NCBI RefSeq assembly: GCF_002204185.1
Contig: NZ_MXPU01000015.1
Location: 62,001-126,000, forward strand
Length of the DNA stretch: 64,000 bases
DNA from: Rhizobium esperanzae
Lineage (GTDB): Bacteria; Pseudomonadota; Alphaproteobacteria; Rhizobiales; Rhizobiaceae
Direction: 5' to 3'
The notes under the pieces are model-generated. The model saw only the letters and a program-made list of their open reading frames with translations. It was not told where the DNA came from and did not search any database. Numbering within the stretch: the first letter of the stretch is position 1; the number at the start of each line of letters is the position of its first letter. Of this stretch, positions 57,748 to 64,000 are shown piece by piece. A program made the translations under genes and the position numbers.

Positions 57748-58845
57748 TCAGAACTTCTGTTGGGTTATCAGGACTTCGCGGGCGATCTGATCGAGCGGCA
57801 GAATGCGATCGACTCCGCCCCTGGCAATCGCCTCCTTCGGCATGCCGAAGACAACCGAACTCGCCTCGTCCTGAGCCACCGTATAGGCGCCGGCGTCATG
57901 CATCTCCAGCATGCCGCGCGCACCGTCGTCGCCCATACCCGTCATGATGATCCCCATGGCGTTGGAGCCGGCCGAACGCGCCGCCGAACGGAAGAGCACA
58001 TCGACGGAAGGCCGGTGGCGCGACACCAGCGGCCCGGTCTTCACGCTCACATGATAGCGCGCACCCTGGCGCTCGAGCAGCATGTGCCTGTCGCCGGGCG
58101 CGATCAGCACATGACCGCGCAGCACCGGATCGCCGTCAACGGCTTCCTTGACCTCGACCTCGCAGAGCCCGTTCAGGCGTTTGGCGAAGGCGGCAGTGAA
58201 TTTTTCCGGCATATGCTGGACGATGACCATGCCGGGCGCATTGGCCGGCAGTTCCTCCAGGAATTCGCGCAGTGCCTCGGTGCCGCCAGTGGAGGCGCCG
58301 ACGCAGACGACCATCTCCGTCGTCTTCGCCATGGCGCGGCCCGTCGGCGGCGGCAGCATGGCATCGGCCGTCAGCTTCTTGGCCGGTCCCTCGGCGGAAG
58401 CGGAACGAATGGCTCCGGCGGCGCGACGCACGTTGGAAAGTCGCGCGTGCGAGGCGCTCTTGACGACTTCGCGAATGCGCATCGCATCATCGGCAAGACC
58501 GTCGGCGGCGCCGATCTTCGATTTCAGAATGACGTCGACGGCGCCGGCCTCCAGCGCCTGGATCAGCGTTTCCGAGCCCGCTTCCGTCAGCGACGAACAC
58601 ATCACCACAGGGATCGGCCGCTGCGACATCAGTTTGCGCAGGAAGGTGATGCCGTCCATGCGCGGCATCTCCACGTCGAGCGTGATAACGTCGGGAATCT
58701 CCTCTTGCAGCCTCCGCGCCGCCACGAAAGGATCGGACGCCACTGCCATGATCTCGATATCAGGATCCTGCTCCAGCACATGAGCCAGCGTCTGCCGGAC
58801 GCTGGCGGAATCGTCGATGATGAGAACCCGGATTTTCTTGCGCAT
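57748..58845 (-). CDS. cheB: Chemotaxis protein-glutamate methylesterase CheB
   Basis: The 365-residue protein has a receiver domain (about 5-125, phospho-acceptor Asp57 in DVITLDVEMPRMDG) and a methylesterase domain (about 178-365) with Ser185 in VGASTGGTEAL, His211 in VQHMPEKF and Asp in MTGMGDDGARG. It removes methyl groups from chemoreceptors and gives feedback to the adaptation system. It is the last gene of the mcp-mcp-cheW-cheR-cheB operon; its ATG is 8 bp after the cheR stop. Confidence 0.95.
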   Translation of the reverse strand: MRKKIRVLIIDDSASVRQTLAHVLEQDPDIEIMAVASDPFVAARRLQEEIPDVITLDVEMPRMDGITFLRKLMSQRPIPVVMCSSLTEAGSETLIQALEAGAVDVILKSKIGAADGLADDAMRIREVVKSASHARLSNVRRAAGAIRSASAEGPAKKLTADAMLPPPTGRAMAKTTEMVVCVGASTGGTEALREFLEELPANAPGMVIVQHMPEKFTAAFAKRLNGLCEVEVKEAVDGDPVLRGHVLIAPGDRHMLLERQGARYHVSVKTGPLVSRHRPSVDVLFRSAARSAGSNAMGIIMTGMGDDGARGMLEMHDAGAYTVAQDEASSVVFGMPKEAIARGGVDRILPLDQIAREVLITQQKF

Positions 58846-58853
58846 GAATGCCT

Positions 58854-59711
58854 CTAGATACGCTGAAACACCGTATTCGAGACCTGCTTCAGCGGCAGGT
58901 CGAAGCCGGTGATCGATTCGGAATGACCGATGAACATATAACCGCCCTTCGCCAGGCAATCACAGAGACGGCTGAGCACGCCCGCTTGAGTCTGCTTGTC
59001 GAAATAGATGAGCACGTTGCGGCAGAAGATGACGTTCATCGAGTCGCCGATCGGATATTTTTCATCCATGAGATTCATGCGGGCAAAGCCAATCTTGCTG
59101 CGCAGCTTCGGCGTGATGCGCACTTCCCGCTGATTGGGCTGCTTGGCTGTCAGCACATATTTGCGCTGTAGGTCGCGCGGCACGGGCGCAATCAGATCTT
59201 CCGGATAGATGCCCCGGCGCGCGGTCTGCAACACGTCTGTGGAAAGGTCGGTCGCCAGCACGCTGTAGGAGACATCGTTGCGGCCTTCGGTGAACTCGGC
59301 CAGCACCATCGCCATCGTGTAGGGTTCTGCTCCCGTCGAGCAAGCCGAGCTCCAGGCGCGGATGGTCCGCACGCCGCTATTGACGATCGCCGGCAGCGCG
59401 ACGCTCTGCAGATAGTCGAAATGCTTTGCTTCGCGGAAGAAGTCGGTCTTGTTCGTCGTCACCACATCGATCAGGTATACGGTTTCTTGGGCGAGGCCAT
59501 CGTTATTGAACAGGAAGTCGCAGTAATCGTCGAAGGTCGAGTGGTTGGTCGCGCGAAGGCGGCGTCTCAGCCGCCCTTCAAGCATCGTCAGCTTTGTCGG
59601 CGGCATCTTGATGCCGCTATAATCGTAAATGAACCGGGCAAGCTTGTCGAAATTGCGCTTGCTGATCCGGTCGCCGGGCAATTGGGTTTCGACCGCTGCT
59701 GGCATACTCAT
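58854..59711 (-). CDS. cheR: Chemotaxis protein methyltransferase CheR
   Basis: At 285 residues it has an N-terminal helical domain (KRNFDKLARFIYDYSGIKM) and a SAM-dependent methyltransferase domain with RAWSSACSTGAEPYTMAMVL and VIFCRNVLIYFDK. It methylates receptor glutamates. It follows cheW by about 30 bp and precedes cheB by 8 bp. No TPR extension is present. Confidence 0.95.
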   Translation of the reverse strand: MSMPAAVETQLPGDRISKRNFDKLARFIYDYSGIKMPPTKLTMLEGRLRRRLRATNHSTFDDYCDFLFNNDGLAQETVYLIDVVTTNKTDFFREAKHFDYLQSVALPAIVNSGVRTIRAWSSACSTGAEPYTMAMVLAEFTEGRNDVSYSVLATDLSTDVLQTARRGIYPEDLIAPVPRDLQRKYVLTAKQPNQREVRITPKLRSKIGFARMNLMDEKYPIGDSMNVIFCRNVLIYFDKQTQAGVLSRLCDCLAKGGYMFIGHSESITGFDLPLKQVSNTVFQRI

Positions 59712-59740
59712 GGAACGCGTTTCTCCGGGTTGACGCGCGG

Positions 59741-60223
59741 TCAGGCCGCCGATTGCAGTGCAGAAGCATCCTCGCGCGACAAGAGCCGTGCAAGATCGAT
59801 GATGACGACGAAGCCGTTTTCACGGCGAACGATGCCGGCAATATAGTCCGAGCGCCAGCGCACGCCGATGTCGGGCGCCGCCTCGATCTGGTCGCGCCGG
59901 AACGGCGTGACCTCGAAGACGCGGTCGGCGACGAGGCCCAGCGTCAGGAGCCGACTCTCCATCGGTACGTCGAGGACCAGCACCCGTGTGTGCGGCGTCG
60001 GCACGGTCTTGGTCATGCCGAGCTTCAATCGAAGATCGATGGTCGGCACACCTTGCCCGCGCACGTCGCGCAGGCCGAGCAGATAGTCGGGACCGTTCGG
60101 AATTTTGAAGGCTTCCGCATAGTCGAGGATTTCCCGTACGACCTCAACCGGCACGGCGAAAATCTCGTCGCCGAGGCTGAAGGTCACGAATTGCGCTTCC
60201 AGAGATGTGGTGGCCATGATCAT
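59741..60223 (-). CDS. cheW: Chemotaxis coupling protein CheW
   Basis: This 160-residue adaptor has the CheW beta-barrel segments FVTFSLGDEIFAVPVEVVREIL, LLGLRDVRGQGVPTIDLRLKLG and IAGIVRRENGFVVIIDLARLL. It links receptors to CheA. The ATG at 60223 overlaps the TGA of the upstream chemoreceptor gene, giving translational coupling; ATG 60217 is an alternative. No cheA or cheY is in the window. Confidence 0.94.
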   Translation of the reverse strand: MIMATTSLEAQFVTFSLGDEIFAVPVEVVREILDYAEAFKIPNGPDYLLGLRDVRGQGVPTIDLRLKLGMTKTVPTPHTRVLVLDVPMESRLLTLGLVADRVFEVTPFRRDQIEAAPDIGVRWRSDYIAGIVRRENGFVVIIDLARLLSREDASALQSAA

Positions 60224-62025
60224 GCGCTTTCCTTGAATTCAGCGTCCCCATCATCGGGGCCGCCCATGGAGAGATCGAGAGCGAAACCTTTCACCCGCGC
60301 CTGTTGACCGGCAACGCTGTTGGCCGGTTTCTTTGCGGCAGGCTTGCGGACGGAGCCCTGAGCCGGACTGCGGACCGTCATTCTGGCGGCCGGCGTGCGG
60401 GACTGGCGGTTGCCGGCCGCATCGACCTTGAAGAAGGCGATCGAGGCCTGCAGTTCCTCGGCCTGGGAGGCAAGTTCCTCGGAGGTCGCAGACATCTGCT
60501 CGGAGGCACCGGCGTTCTGCTGCGTCACCTTGTCGAGCTGTTGGATCGCTTCATTGATCTGGGCCGCACCGACGTCCTGTTCGCGGCAGGCGGCGCTGAT
60601 TTCGGAAACCAGCTCCGCAGTCTTACGTATGTCGGGCACCAGGCGGCCGAGCATGTCGCCGGCTTCCTGGGCGGCCTTGACCGTATCGCCCGACATAGAG
60701 CTGATTTCGGCCGCCGCCGACTGGCTGCGCTCAGCAAGCTTGCGCACCTCGGAGGCGACAACGGCAAAGCCCTTGCCGTGTTCGCCGGCGCGTGCGGCTT
60801 CGACGGCGGCGTTCAGCGCCAGCAGGTCGGTCTGCCGGGCGATTTCCTGGACGATGCTGATCTTGTCGGCGATGGTCCGCATCGCCTGCACGGCGCGCGA
60901 AACGGCTTCGCCGCTCATCTCCGCATCCTTGGCCGACTGGCGAGCGATCTTTTCTGTCTGGTCGGCATTGTCGGCGTTCTGCTTGATATTGGCGGCCATC
61001 TCCTCCATCGAGGCGGAAGCCTCTTCGGCGGAGGCTGCCTGTTCGCTGGCACCCTGCGACACCTGTTCGGAGCTTGCCGAAAGCTCTTGGCTGCCGGACG
61101 AGACGTTCTCGGCGGCCGAAATCGCGTCCGCGACGACGCCGCGCAACCGCTCGACCATCTGTTCCAGGGCGAGGCCCAGCGCATCCTTGTCGGAGAGCGG
61201 CTTCGGAGACACTGTGAGATCGCCGCTTGCAATCTGCGTGGCGATCTCCGCCGTCTTGCGGAGATTCTCCGTCATCACGTTGATGGTGTTCACCAGATCC
61301 CTGATCTCGTCATTGCTCTTGATTTCGACCTTCTGGTTCAGGTCGCCGATGGCGACGGCGCTCGCAACGTTCATGATCTTGCGCAGGCCGCTGTTGACAC
61401 CGAGCGCGATCCAAAGCGCAGCGCAGAAAGCGATGAAGGAAGCCCCGATTGCGATACCGATCAACATGTTCTTCGTTGAGTTATAAAGAGCATCGGTATC
61501 GCTATCGGCTTGCGCCATCGACTTTTGCTGAAGTGCAACGAGTCTCCCGAAAACATCTTCCATTTCCCCGACGAGGGCACGAACCTCGCCCGAGGAAAGT
61601 GCCGCGGCCCCTGCTCTGTCGCCGCTTTGCTGGATGGAGGCGACTTTGTTGGAGCCCTCATCGAAGCGCTTGGCCAGTTCGATCAGCCTATCCCAGAGCG
61701 GCTTACCTTCGACAGTTGCGATCTGTAGGCCGCTTGTCGCGAAGCTGAGCATTTCATCCACGCTTTTCGCCGCATTCTGGTAGTTCTTTTTGACGATTTC
61801 AGAATCTGTTTCCAGAAGCGCGTTCTTCTGCCAGCGGACGGCATTGAGCTCGGCAGTTTGTGCTTCCAGAGCCAGTTCCAGCCTTTTTGCGGGACCGGAA
61901 ATAAGGTTGCCGATGGCGTCGTTCAGTGAACTGAGGCTCAGGATTCCATAGACCGCGCTGCCCACCAGCAAGAGGATGACAAAGCCGAAGGCGGCTGCGA
62001 GTTTAAGTTTGATCGTGATACGCAT
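60220..62025 (-). CDS. Methyl-accepting chemotaxis protein (second of tandem pair)
   Basis: At 601 residues it has a first helix (about 8-30), a compact periplasmic four-helix-type sensor (about 31-190), a second helix (about 192-216), HAMP segments (about 217-310) and a signalling domain with the tip EIARQTDLLALNAAVEAARAG. A conserved C-terminal tail ends DGDAEFKESA. Start 62025 has GAGAGGA upstream. Its C-terminal half is almost identical to the neighbouring receptor, showing tandem duplication. Confidence 0.95.
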   Translation of the reverse strand: MRITIKLKLAAAFGFVILLLVGSAVYGILSLSSLNDAIGNLISGPAKRLELALEAQTAELNAVRWQKNALLETDSEIVKKNYQNAAKSVDEMLSFATSGLQIATVEGKPLWDRLIELAKRFDEGSNKVASIQQSGDRAGAAALSSGEVRALVGEMEDVFGRLVALQQKSMAQADSDTDALYNSTKNMLIGIAIGASFIAFCAALWIALGVNSGLRKIMNVASAVAIGDLNQKVEIKSNDEIRDLVNTINVMTENLRKTAEIATQIASGDLTVSPKPLSDKDALGLALEQMVERLRGVVADAISAAENVSSGSQELSASSEQVSQGASEQAASAEEASASMEEMAANIKQNADNADQTEKIARQSAKDAEMSGEAVSRAVQAMRTIADKISIVQEIARQTDLLALNAAVEAARAGEHGKGFAVVASEVRKLAERSQSAAAEISSMSGDTVKAAQEAGDMLGRLVPDIRKTAELVSEISAACREQDVGAAQINEAIQQLDKVTQQNAGASEQMSATSEELASQAEELQASIAFFKVDAAGNRQSRTPAARMTVRSPAQGSVRKPAAKKPANSVAGQQARVKGFALDLSMGGPDDGDAEFKESA

Positions 62026-62239
62026 CTCAATATTCCTCTCGGAGAGCGAAGCAAAATATGGCCCAGGTGGCGCGGCGTCATGCAGCAAGGAAAATTCCGT
62101 CCGGCGACAACCCCACGCCGGCCATCAATGGACTTCCGTGTGCTCCCCCGGCGTCGAAAGTCTTTGTCACGGGCCGTACCGACCGGCCCATGACAGTTGT
62201 GAAGGGAGATAGAGCTCATGGGCTTTCCCCGAGAGGCGC

Positions 62240-64000
62240 CTAGGCGCTCTCCCTGAATTCATCGTCACCGGCGTCCGGGCCGCCCATCGACATATCGAGG
62301 GCAAAACCCTTCACGCGGGCCTGCTGGCTGGCAACCGTATTCACCTGCGCAGTGCCGGCCGTTTTGCGGGGAGCGGCCTGAGCCCGACTACGGGCAGCGG
62401 GTTTTGCAGCCGGCACCCGATCACGGCGTGCACCCGCATTGTCGACTTTGAAGAAGGCGATAGACGTTTGTAATTCTTCCGCCTGAGCGGCGAGCTCCTC
62501 GGAGGTTGCCGACATCTGTTCGGAGGCGCCGGCATTCTGCTGCGTCACCTTGTCGAGCTGCTGGATCGCCTCATTGATCTGGGCTGCACCGATATCCTGC
62601 TCACGGCAGGCGGCACTGATCTCGGAAACGAGTTCCGCCGTCTTGCGGATATCAGGCACCAGGCGCCCCAGCATTTCGCCGGCTTCCTGGGCGGCTGTCA
62701 CGGTGTCGCCTGACATGGCGCTGATTTCGGCAGCGGCCGACTGGCTGCGTTCGGCAAGCTTGCGCACTTCCGAGGCCACCACGGCAAAACCTTTACCATG
62801 CTCGCCGGCGCGTGCGGCTTCGACGGCAGCGTTGAGAGCCAAGAGGTCGGTCTGACGGGCGATCTCCTGCACGATGCCGATCTTCTGGGCGATCGTGCGC
62901 ATGGCGTCGACAGCCCGCGTTACCGCTTCGCCGCTGGCTTCCGCATCCTTGGCGGATTGACGAGCGATCTTCTCCGTCTGGGCGGCGTTGTCGGCATTCT
63001 GCTTGATGTTGGAGGCCATCTCCTCCATCGAGGCGGAAGCTTCTTCGGCCGAAGCCGCCTGCTCGGTCGCGCCCTGCGACACCTGCTCGGAACTTGCCGA
63101 GAGCTGCTGGCTGCCGGAGGAGACGTTCTCGGCGGCCGAAATCGCGTCCGCAACCACACCGCGCAATCGCTCGACCATCTGCTCCAGCGCAAGGCCCAGT
63201 GCATCCTTGTCGGAAAGCGGCTTCGGAGACACGGTGAGATCGCCATTGGCGATCTGGTTGGCAATCCCCGCCGTGGTCCTCAGATTGGCGATCATGCTCT
63301 GCATCGCAATCCCGAGCGTGTCCTTGTCCGAGAGAGGCTTGGCATCGGTGGTCAGGTCGCCCATGGCGATCTGGTCGGCAAGGGCGGCGGTCGCGCGCAG
63401 ATTGGCGGTCATGGTGTTGACCGTATCGATGAGATCCTTGATTTCGTCATTGGTCCTGACGTCGACCTTCTGATTGAGATCGCCGATTGCGACGGCGTTT
63501 GCGACGCTCATGATCTTCCTCAGACCGTTGTTGATGCCGAGCGTGATCCACAATGCGGCGCCGAGCGCCACGAGCACGGCGAGCCCGGATGCCGTGGTGA
63601 GGATGAGCTTGGTCGAGTTGTAAAGATCGGTGTTCGATTGATTGGTCGCTTGCATACCTTTGCGCTGAATCTCGGTAAGGGCGGCAATCGCGTCGCCCAT
63701 GTCGCCGGTCATCGCCCGGAGATCGCCAAGTGAAAGCGCCAGCGCGCCTGCCTTGTCCCCCCTGACATCGAGTTGCTGCAGCTCGGCGGATTTCTCGCGG
63801 AATTTCCCGCCAACACTCCGCAGCCTCTCCCAATGTGGCTTGCCTTCCGGAGAGGCGATGGCCAAGCCGGCGTCGACAGCGTCGAACATGGCCTGTAGAT
63901 TCTGATCGGCCTCTTTGTAGAAATCGGCGGCGGTGTCGGGATCAGTGGAAAGCAGCGCGTTCTTCTGAGCCCGAATGGCGTTAACTTCGGCGATGTTGGC
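62240..64000 (-). CDS. Methyl-accepting chemotaxis protein (first of tandem pair), 5' part missing
   Basis: The frame is open to the right edge, so the N-terminal helix and first sensor residues lie outside the window; about 586 residues are visible. It aligns through its length with the downstream receptor, but carries one more HAMP-like unit: two repeats, ADQIAMGDLTTDAKPLSDKD and ANQIANGDLTVSPKPLSDKD, where the neighbour has one. The signalling tip EIARQTDLLALNAAVEAARAG and the tail DEFRESA are intact. It is the first visible gene of the chemotaxis operon. Confidence 0.95.
   Translation of the reverse strand, partial: ANIAEVNAIRAQKNALLSTDPDTAADFYKEADQNLQAMFDAVDAGLAIASPEGKPHWERLRSVGGKFREKSAELQQLDVRGDKAGALALSLGDLRAMTGDMGDAIAALTEIQRKGMQATNQSNTDLYNSTKLILTTASGLAVLVALGAALWITLGINNGLRKIMSVANAVAIGDLNQKVDVRTNDEIKDLIDTVNTMTANLRATAALADQIAMGDLTTDAKPLSDKDTLGIAMQSMIANLRTTAGIANQIANGDLTVSPKPLSDKDALGLALEQMVERLRGVVADAISAAENVSSGSQQLSASSEQVSQGATEQAASAEEASASMEEMASNIKQNADNAAQTEKIARQSAKDAEASGEAVTRAVDAMRTIAQKIGIVQEIARQTDLLALNAAVEAARAGEHGKGFAVVASEVRKLAERSQSAAAEISAMSGDTVTAAQEAGEMLGRLVPDIRKTAELVSEISAACREQDIGAAQINEAIQQLDKVTQQNAGASEQMSATSEELAAQAEELQTSIAFFKVDNAGARRDRVPAAKPAARSRAQAAPRKTAGTAQVNTVASQQARVKGFALDMSMGGPDAGDDEFRESA

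Overview
The window looks like chromosomal DNA of a Rhizobium of the leguminosarum/etli type. The evidence is high GC, the alphaproteobacterial tol-pal order, a sulfolipid sqdBDC operon, an lpiA-acvB pair, a rcdA gene with CtrA boxes, and palindromic intergenic repeats of a kind I associate with rhizobial genomes. No tRNA or rRNA genes, prophage, complete insertion sequence or CRISPR array was seen. Most of the window is core genome.

Layout. (1) 1-6.5 kb, minus strand: ybgC, tolQ, tolR, tolA, tolB, pal, cpoB and the start of tilS, i.e. the envelope-constriction machine. (2) 6.7-9.8 kb, plus: sqdB-sqdD-sqdC for sulfoquinovosyl diacylglycerol, with a palindromic repeat between sqdB and sqdD. 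(3) 9.9-15 kb: 5-formyl-THF cyclo-ligase, a YmdB-type phosphodiesterase, an exported MBL-fold protein, a PPOX-fold protein, yebC and a luciferase-like oxidoreductase. (4) 15-17.3 kb: a chemoreceptor. (5) 17.6-22.6 kb, plus: ruvC, a vapBC toxin-antitoxin module lodged inside the ruv operon, ruvA, ruvB, a Tat-type phosphoesterase, a Nudix hydrolase and a DinB-fold protein. (6) 22.6-30.2 kb, minus: acvB, lpiA/mprF, a large MscS-type channel and gnd. (7) 30.3-34.6 kb: a divergent ArsR/SRPBCC pair, an XRE regulator, an NAD-dependent epimerase and an exported phytase-like esterase.

(8) 34.6-35.5 kb, minus: a DUF4164 protein, zapA and 6S RNA. (9) 35.9-44.5 kb, plus: central carbon genes tkt, gap, pgk and fbaB, interrupted by small hypothetical genes and a K+/H+ antiporter. 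(10) 44.9-49.1 kb: a PhzF protein, a 54-aa membrane peptide, an MFS transporter, a DUF1192 protein, a candidate small RNA, rcdA and rpmE. (11) 49.2-54.4 kb: an MsbA-like ABC exporter, an orphan TctC-type binding protein, a YegP-type protein, and a YciI protein paired with an ECF42-type sigma factor. (12) 54.5-57.5 kb, minus: a MotB-like/MotA-like stator pair without flagellar genes, and an inositol-monophosphatase. (13) 57.7-64 kb, minus: a chemotaxis operon mcp-mcp-cheW-cheR-cheB, whose first mcp runs off the window edge.

No clearly new defence or biosynthetic system is visible. The observations most worth following are the CtrA-box-associated small-RNA candidate upstream of rcdA, the MotAB-like stator pair, the vapBC insertion in ruvCAB with its perfect operator palindrome, and the separation of ygfA from zapA-ssrS in a way that one inversion would undo. 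Starts were chosen from Shine-Dalgarno spacing, signal peptides and family length; they are inferences.
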